Positions 15,584 through 23,720 of a stretch of DNA of 54,751 bases are shown piece by piece (positions within the stretch are counted from its first letter, which is position 1; each line of letters begins with the position of its first letter). The notes beneath the pieces were generated by a model. That model ran no database searches. It saw only the letters and a program-made list of their open reading frames with translations, and was not told the origin of the DNA. A program made the translations under genes and the position numbers. This DNA is from Clostridia bacterium (GTDB taxonomy: Bacteria > Bacillota > Clostridia > Oscillospirales > CAG-272), in NCBI GenBank assembly GCA_017483305.1, contig JAFULC010000017.1:1-54751 (forward strand), given 5' to 3'.

Positions 15584-15612
15584 AAAGAGCAGACTTTGGT
15601 CTGCTCTTTTTT
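15584..15612 (+). terminator. Duplicate terminator hairpin (copy 2)
   Basis: Same AAAGAGCAGAC-TTTG-GTCTGCTCTTT sequence as 15316-15342, with a longer T-run. It directly abuts the right end of the MITE-like element. Confidence 0.75.
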
Positions 15613-15623
15613 AATATTTAGTG

Positions 15624-15652
15624 TTGCAATCGGTGAGGTTTTGTGGTAAAAT
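15624..15652 (+). promoter_or_regulatory. Promoter of the threonine-aldolase-like gene
   Basis: TTGCAA, 17-base spacer, TAAAAT. Confidence 0.7.
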
Positions 15653-15685
15653 CAATGTAATAGTTTTATGAACGTGGAGGCAGGT

Positions 15686-16711
15686 ATGCTATCTTTTGAA
15701 TGCGATTACAACACGGGTGCTCACCCGAGGATATTAGAGGCGCTTGTGCGCACGAATATGGAGCCTTGTCGGGGCTACGGATACGACGTTTACACCGAGC
15801 AGGCGAGGGAAAAGATCCGCGCTGCCTGCGGCAGAGAGGATGCGGACGTGCGCTTTCTTGTCGGCGGCACGCAGACCAACCGAATCGTGATCGATTCGAT
15901 GCTGAAAAATTATGAGGGCGTGATCGCCGCGACAACCGGGCACATCAGCGCGCACGAGGCGGGTGCGATCGAGGCTTCGGGGCACAAGGTGTTGACAGTC
16001 CCCGGATATGACGGCAAGCTTCGTGCTAAGGATGCGGAGGCTTTGATCGAAAGCTTTTACGCCGACGGTGCACACGAGCACATGGTCTTTCCCGGAATGG
16101 TCTATATTTCTCATCCGACCGAGTACGGAACGCTTTACACGCTTGACGAGCTTGGGGAGATCTCGGCTCTTTGCCGCCGCTATTCGATCCCGCTCTTCCT
16201 TGACGGCGCGAGACTTGGATACGGGCTTATGAGCCGCGATACCGACGTCAAGCTCACCGATATTGCCGAGCTTTGCGACGTTTTCTATATTGGCGGCACG
16301 AAGGTGGGCGCGCTTTGCGGCGAGGCGGTGGTCTTTACGCACAACAATACGCCGAAGCATTTTTTCACTACCGTGAAGCAAAACGGCGCGCTTTTGGCGA
16401 AGGGAAGACTGCTGGGTATTCAGTTCGACGTGCTTTTTACCGACGAACTTTATTTTGAGATCAGCAAAAACGCGATCGATCGCGCGGAGGATCTCAAGCG
16501 GCTTTTCCACGAAAAGGGATACAGGTTTTTCAAAAATTCGCCGACAAATCAGCAGTTTATAGTGCTTTCGGACGAGAAGATCGCAGAGCTTGAGCCGCTC
16601 GTGCGCTTTGAGGTCTGGGAGAGGGTTGACGCGGAGCATTGCGCGGTGCGCTTTGCAACGAGCTGGGCGACTACGAAAGAGGATATTGAGGAGTTGGGTA
16701 GGATTATTTAA
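15686..16711 (+). CDS. Low-specificity L-threonine aldolase-like PLP enzyme
   Basis: 341 residues, a normal size. ATG 15686 follows GGAGG by 6 bases and yields MLSFECDYNTGAHPRILEAL, the usual family N-terminus; ATG 15668 overlaps that ribosome binding site. FLVGGTQTNRIV is the PLP phosphate region, FLDGARLGYGL holds the Asp that binds the pyridine nitrogen, and YIGGTKVGAL contains the Schiff-base Lys. It is a fold-type I PLP lyase of the beta-eliminating lyase family, expected to cleave L-threonine or L-allo-threonine to glycine and acetaldehyde. Some members act on other beta-hydroxy amino acids. It is transcribed alone and ends at a shared terminator. Confidence 0.85.
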   Translation: MLSFECDYNTGAHPRILEALVRTNMEPCRGYGYDVYTEQAREKIRAACGREDADVRFLVGGTQTNRIVIDSMLKNYEGVIAATTGHISAHEAGAIEASGHKVLTVPGYDGKLRAKDAEALIESFYADGAHEHMVFPGMVYISHPTEYGTLYTLDELGEISALCRRYSIPLFLDGARLGYGLMSRDTDVKLTDIAELCDVFYIGGTKVGALCGEAVVFTHNNTPKHFFTTVKQNGALLAKGRLLGIQFDVLFTDELYFEISKNAIDRAEDLKRLFHEKGYRFFKNSPTNQQFIVLSDEKIAELEPLVRFEVWERVDAEHCAVRFATSWATTKEDIEELGRII

Positions 16712-16731
16712 GATCGCTTTATATATAATGA

Positions 16732-16765
16732 ACCCCCACGGTGCGCATTCGCGTGCCGTGGGGGT
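16732..16765. terminator. Terminator between convergent genes
   Basis: ACCCCCACGG pairs with CCGTGGGGGT, with an inner GCG/CGC step. It serves the aldolase gene and, on the other strand, the OB-fold lipoprotein gene. Confidence 0.75.
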
Positions 16766-16783
16766 GTTGTTTGTAACTTTATT

Positions 16784-18988
16784 TTAGTTTGAGAAGTTGA
16801 TCTCGTTGAAGATCTGGGTGCCGTCTGCGGTGGTAATAGAAAGGATGCAGCCCTTGTTGCCCTTGTTGTTCCAGTCGCAAACTGCGAGCTCGATAGTAAG
16901 GGTCTGACCGGCATATTTCTCAAGCCAAGCGTACTGAGCTGCGCCGCCATTTGAGTAAAGCAAGAATTCTAGATCTCCGTCAACCACGTAGGTGTTAGTG
17001 GAGTATCCGCCCCCCACGCGAGAGATTGTTGCGGTTATAACGTAGACCTCCGTGGTGTGCGAAGCGTCGCCGTCAAGCGCCATAACATCTGCGAGGGTCT
17101 TGCCCGTGATGAACGAGCTGGTCGAGTAAGCGTGGTTACCGTAATTGTTGATGACCAGCTCTGCGTTGTCTATACAGATCTGTCCGTCGGTGTCCTTCGA
17201 GAGTGCTTTTGTACCCTTGATGATGACCTCGTCACCAACCTGGAGCTTTGCAATCGTCTCAGCATCAGTGCGGACGGTGATCGCTCCGCTCTCGTCAATG
17301 AGGTAGAAGCCTGCGGGCTGGTTTGCCACGGAGGATGCCACTATACCCTTGACGGTGACCTCGGTGCCGAGCTCGGCATCAATAGCCTCGCCTACGGTGA
17401 TGGAGGGGATCTCCTCGGTGGGAATGTCGACGGTCACGGTTACGGTCTCGGAATATTCCTTGCCGTTATACGTGCCCTTGACAGTGATGGTTGCGGTGCC
17501 GCTTGCAAGGCAGTTCATTGTGGTCTTGCCGTCTGCGGTGATGAATTTGATCACACTCTCGTCGCTTGAGGTGTAGGTGAGGGTCGCGTTTTCAAAGCCG
17601 AGAAGCTCGGAGGAAACGCTTGTTACAAGCTCGAGGGCGGGGTTGCCCGTGTATTTTGCCTCGAACTGATCGACGCCGTGGTACTTGACCGCAAACTCGG
17701 CGGTGTTGTCCTTATTGAAGGTGTAATTTTCGTCGATAACTGCTACGGGGAGGAAACGGTATACGCATCCTGCCGCGCTCGACTTCGCGTTAAGGACTAC
17801 GAGGTAAACGGTGCAGATCTTGCCGTCAAATTCGTCAAGCCAGCCAAAATCGGAGCCGTTGCACTGGGTGTAGGAGTAGGAGCCGGTCTTTTCGTCGAGG
17901 TCGTTGATATAATAGTTTACAAAGCCGTTGCCGGGGACCTTCTTAACAAGAGCGGTTACCTTATAGATTTGTGTGGTTATGTCGTTGGTTACGGGGTTGT
18001 CCATGAGCTCCTTGACGGTAGCTGTGGGGATGGAGCTGTTTATCCACTCGTTTTTGCCCTCGTCGTTGGAGATAAGAGTCACGCCTTCAAGCTGATTGCA
18101 GCCCTTATATCCGTGAGCTGCGGCGTTGTTCTGCTCGTCGGCGAGGATCCAATAGGTCTTGGATGCCGCGATCTCGACCTTGTTGCCGATGGAAACTCTT
18201 CCTGCGGCGTCGCCGTCGTAAACGTAGATAGAGTCTGCACCGTTAACGAGGATAAAGCCGCTGGGCTTCATTCCGTTGGCGTATGTGATGCGGGCTACGA
18301 TGCCGCTGACCTTGAGCTTTGCGCCCTCTGCGGCGGCTCTTGCCTCTGCGATGGTTGCATCGGTATATTCGGAAGCGTCAAAGTTGCCTTGATTAGATAC
18401 AAATTCGATGAGTCTTGCGTTTTTGACTTCCTTGGTTCCGTTGTAGTTCTGGAGGATACAGTGCAGGAGGACTTCGTCGCCCTTGACGGGGGTTTCGTCT
18501 ATTTCCGCAAAGGTGAGCGTACCGTCGGAGCTGTAGGTTCCGTATACTGCGATCTCGCCCGTCTCGTCGTAGATCACCATCTGACCGTATGTGGGATTGC
18601 TGATGGTTTTTACGATAGCGCGGATGTAGTATCTTTCCTCGGTGATGTTGCCGGGCTCGCCGCAGAGCTCGAGGGCCTCTGCGATGGTGATGATTTTGAT
18701 CTCCTCGCCGCCGGTGGTTTCTTCCTCGCCGGTGGTTTCGTCGCCATCTGCGACGGTTGTTTCATCGGCATTGCCGGCGGTGGTTTCGTCGCCGTCTGCG
18801 ACGGTTGTTTCATCGGCATTGCCGGCGGTGGTTTCGTCGCCGTCTGCGGCAGTTGTCTCATCGGTGTTACCGGCGGTGGTTTCGTCTGTTGTCTGGCTTC
18901 CTTCGTTGCCCGAGGGCTTATCGCATGCCGCTATGGACACGAGCATAACGAGAGCCAGCAAAAGTGCGAGAATTTTTGTGAAATTCAT
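16784..18988 (-). CDS. Large OB-fold / Ig-like repeat lipoprotein
   Basis: 734 residues. MNFTKILALLLALVMLVSIAAC is a lipoprotein signal with a clean lipobox. Residues about 25-95 are a Thr/Glu/Asp linker built from 16-residue repeats (DETTAGNADETTVADG). Several OB-fold-like modules follow, each of the type YYIRAIVKTI...GQMVIYDETGEIAVYG or VTVKGIVASS...GFYLIDESGAITV. Near residues 460-530 lies a BIG_2-like Ig domain (YTSSDESVIKF...GTATITVKG). Such arrays occur in surface or secreted proteins of gut Firmicutes and Bacteroidota. Binding to polymers is plausible but not shown. It has its own promoter on the minus strand. Confidence 0.8.
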   Translation of the reverse strand: MNFTKILALLLALVMLVSIAACDKPSGNEGSQTTDETTAGNTDETTAADGDETTAGNADETTVADGDETTAGNADETTVADGDETTGEEETTGGEEIKIITIAEALELCGEPGNITEERYYIRAIVKTISNPTYGQMVIYDETGEIAVYGTYSSDGTLTFAEIDETPVKGDEVLLHCILQNYNGTKEVKNARLIEFVSNQGNFDASEYTDATIAEARAAAEGAKLKVSGIVARITYANGMKPSGFILVNGADSIYVYDGDAAGRVSIGNKVEIAASKTYWILADEQNNAAAHGYKGCNQLEGVTLISNDEGKNEWINSSIPTATVKELMDNPVTNDITTQIYKVTALVKKVPGNGFVNYYINDLDEKTGSYSYTQCNGSDFGWLDEFDGKICTVYLVVLNAKSSAAGCVYRFLPVAVIDENYTFNKDNTAEFAVKYHGVDQFEAKYTGNPALELVTSVSSELLGFENATLTYTSSDESVIKFITADGKTTMNCLASGTATITVKGTYNGKEYSETVTVTVDIPTEEIPSITVGEAIDAELGTEVTVKGIVASSVANQPAGFYLIDESGAITVRTDAETIAKLQVGDEVIIKGTKALSKDTDGQICIDNAELVINNYGNHAYSTSSFITGKTLADVMALDGDASHTTEVYVITATISRVGGGYSTNTYVVDGDLEFLLYSNGGAAQYAWLEKYAGQTLTIELAVCDWNNKGNKGCILSITTADGTQIFNEINFSN
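18738..18881 (-). repeat. Three tandem 48-bp coding repeats
   Basis: Units start at 18738, 18786 and 18834. The first two are almost identical and the third is diverged. They encode the 16-residue linker repeats of the OB-fold lipoprotein and are in frame, so copy-number change would keep the frame. Confidence 0.85.
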
Positions 18989-19020
18989 GGTTCTGTACCC
19001 CTTTTCTGATTGATACGTTT

Positions 19021-19049
19021 ATTTTACTACCGATTGCGACAAAAGTCAA
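19021..19049 (-). promoter_or_regulatory. Promoter of the OB-fold lipoprotein gene
   Basis: Minus strand TTGACT, 17-base spacer, TAAAAT; AAAGGGG precedes the start codon. Confidence 0.75.
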
Positions 19050-19129
19050 TCCCTAAAAGAGAGATTTTGGAAAATAAAATTCGTTTTTCGTATTGTTTTT
19101 TCTTCTTGGCGTTTTTTTTCGTTTACTGC

Positions 19130-19158
19130 TTGACTTTAGCTTTTTGGCGTGATAAAAT
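19130..19158 (+). promoter_or_regulatory. Promoter of the TIM-barrel glycosidase-like gene
   Basis: TTGACT, 17-base spacer, TAAAAT. Confidence 0.75.
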
Positions 19159-19199
19159 TAAGAAAAAAGCAACGCTTTTGGTGGCGGAAGGAGGCTTTT

Positions 19200-20447
19200 A
19201 TGGAATACAACAAGAATTTTACGATCTCGGGCTGGAGCTGCAGAGCATGGAGCCGTTGCGGAAAAGATATCGAGCCCGCTGAGATGATCAGGGAATGGTA
19301 CGAGCTGGGACTTACTCTTATGATAGCGTATAGTGACAGCAATGATTGGGCAAGAACTCACGCTTTGCTTGACGAGGCGCAGAAATGCGGTATGCAGCTG
19401 ATCATTCAGGACTGGGGCGCAAACGTGGACAATCTGATCATTAACGGCGAGGACCGTTATCGCGAGAGCATGAAAAAGCTTGTTGACGAGTTCGGCTCGC
19501 ACCCTGCGACCTTTGGCTTTTACGTTACCGATGAGCCTCACGTGGACAATCTGGAGGATACGCTGAAGGCGTGCCGTATCAACAACGAGCTCGCGCCTCA
19601 TCTGACGGCGTATGTTAATCTGCTTCCGTGGTTTGATTGGATCGCAGAGCGCATGGGAACAAAGGCGTACGGTCCCTATCTTGACAGAGTGGTCAAGGAG
19701 GGAGAGCTTAAGCTTCTTTCCTACGATTGCTACGCGCAGATGTATGCGAACAAGGTTGGCTACAACGATTATTTCAACAATCTTCGCGAGCAGAGCCTTG
19801 CAAGCAAGAGAAACAACGTGCCGTTTTACAACATCGTGCTTTGCACGGGGCATTACGATTATATGTGTCCGACCAAGGACGATCTTATCTGGCAGCTCAA
19901 CACCTCGGTCGCGCACGGTGCGAAGGGCGTTTCATGGTTCCTTTTGGACAATCCCGATGAACATAATTACAGAAATTCGCCAATAAATCTGCTTGGCGAG
20001 AGAACTCCCGAGTACTATACGCTCAGTGAGGTCAACAGGACGTTTAACGAGTATCACGGCAGGGTGTTCGCGGCTCTGACGCTTGACGAATGCTATCACG
20101 TTTGTAAGTCCTACGGAGGTATGCCGATCTTTGAGCCGTTCGGATGCGTTTTGAACGTTGAGTCGCGAGGCAACGTACCGCTGATCATTTCGGGATACCA
20201 CAACGATGAAGGAGAGCGGTTCTTTGCCATCTGCAACAATACGACCGACACGACTACCTGCGTGACGTTGACGATAAAGGAGGGCGCGGAGATATTGAAG
20301 TGCCGCTGTGGCAACGTCTTCGGACGTCCCGACTCTCTGACCGATCCCGTCGGCGAGAGAGAAAACAAGGTGGGCAACACCAAGACATACACATTCTTTA
20401 TGTCAGCCGGTCAGCTTGTGCTTTTCAAGGAAGTGCCGGAAAAATAA
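19200..20447 (+). CDS. TIM-barrel glycoside-hydrolase-like protein
   Basis: 415 residues. ATG 19200 follows GGAAGGAGG. There is no signal peptide, so the enzyme is cytoplasmic. The first 300 residues read as a beta/alpha barrel: ISGWSC, LTLMIAYSD, MQLIIQDWGAN, TFGFYVTDEPH and KGVSWFLLDNPDEHN. The Glu in FYVTDEPH (about residue 112) sits where clan-A glycosidases and related barrels place the acid/base. The C-terminal 100 residues look like a small beta-sandwich (FFAICNNTTDTTTCVTLTI). The family is not one I can name, and the substrate is unknown. Confidence 0.55.
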   Translation: MEYNKNFTISGWSCRAWSRCGKDIEPAEMIREWYELGLTLMIAYSDSNDWARTHALLDEAQKCGMQLIIQDWGANVDNLIINGEDRYRESMKKLVDEFGSHPATFGFYVTDEPHVDNLEDTLKACRINNELAPHLTAYVNLLPWFDWIAERMGTKAYGPYLDRVVKEGELKLLSYDCYAQMYANKVGYNDYFNNLREQSLASKRNNVPFYNIVLCTGHYDYMCPTKDDLIWQLNTSVAHGAKGVSWFLLDNPDEHNYRNSPINLLGERTPEYYTLSEVNRTFNEYHGRVFAALTLDECYHVCKSYGGMPIFEPFGCVLNVESRGNVPLIISGYHNDEGERFFAICNNTTDTTTCVTLTIKEGAEILKCRCGNVFGRPDSLTDPVGERENKVGNTKTYTFFMSAGQLVLFKEVPEK

Positions 20448-20457
20448 GGATATATTT

Positions 20458-20496
20458 CAGGCTCACTGTCGTACTTGACGGCGGTGGGCCTTTCTA
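20458..20496 (+). terminator. Imperfect terminator after the glycosidase-like gene
   Basis: AGGCTCACTGTC pairs imperfectly with GACGGCGGTGGGCCT, followed by TTTCT. Confidence 0.45.
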
Positions 20497-20561
20497 TGTT
20501 TTGTGCTTCCGGTCGCCTCTTTCCCCATTTTGCATATATTGGTAAAAAGGGGGGAGAGAAT

Positions 20562-21200
20562 ATGGATTTTGAGCTTTTGAGCCAGCTTTTTGAGTCTTGT
20601 CTTGATGCTGATTACCGAGAGGTAGAGGATGGCGGCAGCTTTGCGGTCGTGCGCGACGGCGAGCTTTTATATTTGTTCTTTGAAAAGAGCAGCGGCGGCG
20701 AGGATTGGAAAAACAATCTTTCCTATCGCGCAATTGATTGCGATTGCGAGGGGGAATTTTACTGCCACGAGGGATTTTTGAGGGTCTGGAGGAGCGTGCT
20801 GCCGTATATTGAGCGGCAGATACAGAGTCCTTCGGTCAGACGGATAGTTTCGGTGGGATACAGTCACGGGGCGGCTCTTGCTCTGCTTTGTCACAGCTAC
20901 ATTTATTCGGTGCGGTCTGATATTCGGCAGGATTGCTATGGCTTTGGCTTCGGTTGCCCTCGGGTGATTTGGGGCAGGGTGAGAGATGCGGGCGAGAGGT
21001 GGGCACAGTTTTACAGGATCAGCGTTGCCGGGGATATTGTCACGGGACTGCCACCAAAGCTTTTCGGCTACCGTCACGTCGGGGAGGCGATAACTCTCGG
21101 CAAGAAAGGTAAATACTCGGGAATCGACGCGCACAGACCTGAAATTTACTCGTCGGAGCTTGATAAGGCGGCAAATGACTTGACAAAACGGCAAAAATAA
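20562..21200 (+). CDS. Class 3 lipase-like alpha/beta hydrolase
   Basis: 212 residues. ATG 20562 follows GGGGGGAGAG. The motif SVGYSHGAALALL is a GxSxG nucleophile elbow of the class 3 lipase type. ISVAGDIVTGLPP carries the likely catalytic Asp, and a His follows in FGYRHVGEA or DAHRPE. No signal peptide is seen, so the enzyme stays in the cytoplasm. The N-terminal 60 residues (LFEKSSGGEDWKNNLSY) resemble the family lid-side strands. The substrate (lipid or ester) is unknown. Its last codons overlap the promoter of the next gene. Confidence 0.7.
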   Translation: MDFELLSQLFESCLDADYREVEDGGSFAVVRDGELLYLFFEKSSGGEDWKNNLSYRAIDCDCEGEFYCHEGFLRVWRSVLPYIERQIQSPSVRRIVSVGYSHGAALALLCHSYIYSVRSDIRQDCYGFGFGCPRVIWGRVRDAGERWAQFYRISVAGDIVTGLPPKLFGYRHVGEAITLGKKGKYSGIDAHRPEIYSSELDKAANDLTKRQK

Positions 21201-21208
21201 ACTATAAT
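21180..21208 (+). promoter_or_regulatory. Consensus promoter inside the lipase 3' end
   Basis: TTGACA, 17-base spacer, TATAAT. The -35 box and spacer lie within the last codons of the lipase-like gene. Confidence 0.8.
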
Positions 21209-21268
21209 ATAATATGGGTCGGTTTGTGCCGCTTGGGCGGAGAGTTTTTCGACCCTCGGAGGTTTGAT

Positions 21269-22186
21269 TTGCAATTGTTAGGGGACGGCGCGTACGTATT
21301 CAGTGTCGCGAGAGATACATACGGCAAAATAGTTGCGTGTCGGTCCAAGGATTCCGCGAGGGCGGGCGGCAAGGACCTTTTCAAGCATCTGAAAATGCCG
21401 CTGACAGAGATTCGGTTTTTCGAGGAAAGGCTATTTGCCTACGGAAAGGCTAAGGTGGCGGCGGTTGGAGAGAAGAAGGCTGTGCTTTTCTTCAAGGACT
21501 TCGCTTATGACACTTCACTGTGCTTTGCGATCGCACTTGATCTGCCGATGGAATCGGTATCGGTCGTAATGCGCGGATTTTTTCGAGATTTCGCTATCTC
21601 GGACGGGCTGAGGTCTGCCGCTGACGAGGACAGAGAATTTACGCTGTCCGAGGACAAGCAAAGCTATGGGCATCTTGCCTATGTGATCGGAAAGGCGGAG
21701 GCGTTATCAAGGCTTAAGCTTCAGCGGAGGGCTGAAACGCCGATCGCGCTTCGGGAGGTCTTTCTTTCGGTCGCGGAGCTTGTAGGGGTCGAGGCTGAGT
21801 GTGAGGCTTCTGTTGCCGAGGGCGATGAGTTCTATTCCGAGCGCCCCGAGATATTCAACGGACGCTTTTGCACAGCTTGCTTTCTCATACTCTCAATAAT
21901 TGCTCACAATTACTCGAAGGACGGTCGTCTGTGCGGAGAATTTATCGGCGGGCTGGAGTCCTTGCGACTCTGCTTCCGCTTTCAAAAGCGAGGCGAGGGT
22001 TGGAGAGATGCGCTTGAGCTGCTTTGCCGTATTGCTTCATCGACACACGCGATGGATCTTGATTTCGAGTGCATCGGCGGCAGTGTGACGGTGAGTCTTG
22101 TGCCATTTTATGCCGACGTTGGATTTGTCGGAGTCAAGCAGGGCGAGGGCGGCGTGGCTCTTGAGGAGCTCGAGGAGCTTTACTGA
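21269..22186 (+). CDS. Hypothetical protein, unrecognised
   Basis: About 305 residues. No ATG fits; TTG 21269 is preferred because CGGAGG lies 6 bases upstream, while TTG 21224 has no ribosome binding site. The protein is soluble with no signal peptide or clear membrane segment. GDGAYVFSVARDTYGKIVACRSKDSARAGG opens the protein; a central region is acidic and helical. I recognise no catalytic motif. The mix of Asp/Glu-rich helices and the segment ELLCRIASSTHAMDLDFECIGGSVTVSLVPF might suggest a sensor-kinase-like C-terminus, but ATP-binding boxes are absent. It has its own promoter and precedes rbfA. Confidence 0.6.
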   Translation: MQLLGDGAYVFSVARDTYGKIVACRSKDSARAGGKDLFKHLKMPLTEIRFFEERLFAYGKAKVAAVGEKKAVLFFKDFAYDTSLCFAIALDLPMESVSVVMRGFFRDFAISDGLRSAADEDREFTLSEDKQSYGHLAYVIGKAEALSRLKLQRRAETPIALREVFLSVAELVGVEAECEASVAEGDEFYSERPEIFNGRFCTACFLILSIIAHNYSKDGRLCGEFIGGLESLRLCFRFQKRGEGWRDALELLCRIASSTHAMDLDFECIGGSVTVSLVPFYADVGFVGVKQGEGGVALEELEELY

Positions 22187-22228
22187 CCACAGAATAAACC
22201 GTAACATTTACGTACAATAATAGAATAT

Positions 22229-22247
22229 TGCCCCGAGGGGCAGGAGG
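22229..22247 (+). promoter_or_regulatory. Hairpin abutting the rbfA ribosome binding site
   Basis: TGCCC-CGAG-GGGCA (22229-22242) runs directly into AGGAGG (22242-22247). One of seven similar leader modules. Confidence 0.55.
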
Positions 22248-22252
22248 ATTAT

Positions 22253-22648
22253 ATGGCAAAATACAGACAGGGAAGAATCAACGACGAATTTCAGAAGGAA
22301 ATAGCTATGATCTTGCGCGACGTAAAGGACCCGAGGGTCTCGGGCGCGTTTATCAGCGTTACCGGTGCGACGGTCACGCCCGATCTGCGCAACGCGAAGG
22401 TCTACTATTCATCCTTGACGGGAGATAAGAAGGAGATAAAGAAGGGCTTGCAGGCGGCGAACGGATTTATTCGCAGTCAGATCGCGCGCAGAATGAATCT
22501 CCGAATTACCCCCGAGATCGCGTTTATTGAGGACGGCTCGATCGAATACGGAGCTAAAATATCGAAGATACTTGAGGGAATAACCATCACCGATCCCGAC
22601 GAGGAGAGCGGAGATGAGCTTTCCGTTGGAGAGGATAACAATGATTGA
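22253..22648 (+). CDS. rbfA: Ribosome-binding factor A
   Basis: 131 residues. RINDEFQKEIAMILRDVKDPRV and ISVTGATVTPDLRNAKVYYS are the conserved RbfA segments, including the KH-type fold core. RbfA helps 16S rRNA processing and late assembly of the 30S subunit. AGGAGG lies before the ATG. The stop overlaps the start of nrnA by 8 bases, the usual rbfA-nrnA pair of Bacillota, so translation is coupled. The C-terminus is acidic. infB, which often precedes rbfA, is not present here. Confidence 0.95.
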   Translation: MAKYRQGRINDEFQKEIAMILRDVKDPRVSGAFISVTGATVTPDLRNAKVYYSSLTGDKKEIKKGLQAANGFIRSQIARRMNLRITPEIAFIEDGSIEYGAKISKILEGITITDPDEESGDELSVGEDNND

Positions 22649-23666
22649 TGAGACTTGTCTCTACCGTGCACTTGATCTTAACGAGGCGGCACAGCGACTT
22701 TGCTCGGCTAAACGGGTATTGATACTTTTTCACGTTCACCCCGACGGCGACGCGACGGGCTCGGCGTTTGCCCTGCGCGCATTTGTCGAGTCGCTTGGCG
22801 GTCGGGCGTGGTGCGTTTGCGCGGATGAGCTGCCTGAGCGCCTCGCGTTTATTGCCGAGGGCGTGCAGGAGAGCGTTTTGCCGTCGTCGATCCCCGAGGA
22901 CTTTGAGCCCGAGACCATCGTGACGGTGGACACCGCGTCTCCGTCTCAGCTTGGCTCTCTTTACGAGCTTTACGGAGGGAAGATCTCTCTGATGATAGAT
23001 CATCACGGCAAGGGAACGGCTTACGCGGACAACTATATTCGCCCCGAGGCTTCTGCCTGCGGCGAGGTCTTATACGAGATCTTGTCGGAGGTTGCCGACA
23101 GGCGCGGACTTAGCGAGCTTCCGCACAGGGTCAAGGAGCTGATATATACTGCGATAAGCGCGGACACGGGATGCTTCAGATATAGCAACGTGTCTCCGAA
23201 AGCTCACGCTCTGGCGGCAAGGCTGATTGAGAGCGGCGAGCAGTCTGCCGAGATCAACCACAGGCTTTTTGGTATCAAGACGCTTCGTCAGATGCACGTG
23301 GAGCACGCGGGCTTTGAGAGAATGAATCTTTACTGTGACGGTCGATTGGCGATCATAACCTTTCCTTACGATCTCAAAAAGCAATACGGAGCCGAGGACG
23401 AGGATCTTGAGACGCTTATTGACGTTGCGCGGTGTGTCAAGGGAGTTGAGGTCGCGGCGGTGATAAAGCAGCCGAATGCAGAGAACCGCTTCCGCGTTTC
23501 GATGCGGTCGTCCTGCGATTTTGACGTATCCGAGATCTGCGCGCTTTACGGCGGCGGAGGGCATATTCGCGCGGCGGGCTGTACTGTCAGCGCCGACTCG
23601 ATACTTTCTGCGGAGATGACGGTCGTGGTTGCGGTCGAGAACAGGTTTGCAGAGGATAAAACTTGA
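22641..23666 (+). CDS. nrnA: NrnA-type DHH/DHHA1 phosphodiesterase
   Basis: 341 residues. The DHH domain holds FHVHPDGDATGSA and LMIDHHGKG; the C-terminal DHHA1 domain ends in GGGGHIRAAG. The start at 22641 overlaps rbfA by 8 bases with GGAGAGG upstream. NrnA degrades oligoribonucleotides of two to five bases and dephosphorylates 3'-phosphoadenosine 5'-phosphate; related proteins break down pApA made from c-di-AMP. Metal ligands Asp and His are all present. A terminator follows. Confidence 0.92.
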   Translation: MIDETCLYRALDLNEAAQRLCSAKRVLILFHVHPDGDATGSAFALRAFVESLGGRAWCVCADELPERLAFIAEGVQESVLPSSIPEDFEPETIVTVDTASPSQLGSLYELYGGKISLMIDHHGKGTAYADNYIRPEASACGEVLYEILSEVADRRGLSELPHRVKELIYTAISADTGCFRYSNVSPKAHALAARLIESGEQSAEINHRLFGIKTLRQMHVEHAGFERMNLYCDGRLAIITFPYDLKKQYGAEDEDLETLIDVARCVKGVEVAAVIKQPNAENRFRVSMRSSCDFDVSEICALYGGGGHIRAAGCTVSADSILSAEMTVVVAVENRFAEDKT

Positions 23667-23672
23667 TAAAAA

Positions 23673-23706
23673 GAAAACGCTGATGAATTAACTCATCAGC
23701 GTTTTT
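23673..23706. terminator. Bidirectional terminator after nrnA
   Basis: AAAACGCTGATGA-ATTAAC-TCATCAGCGTTTT with A- and T-runs. It serves nrnA and the convergent LRR gene. Confidence 0.85.
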
Positions 23707-23720
23707 AGCTTGTTTTGATT

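Noticed and set aside
18738-18881. CRISPR-like 48-bp repeats
   Set aside because: They are in-frame coding repeats with no spacers.
17678-19009. 443-codon plus-strand frame opposite the OB-fold lipoprotein
   Set aside because: It only mirrors the repeats of the lipoprotein, and the lipoprotein has a signal peptide, lipobox and promoter.
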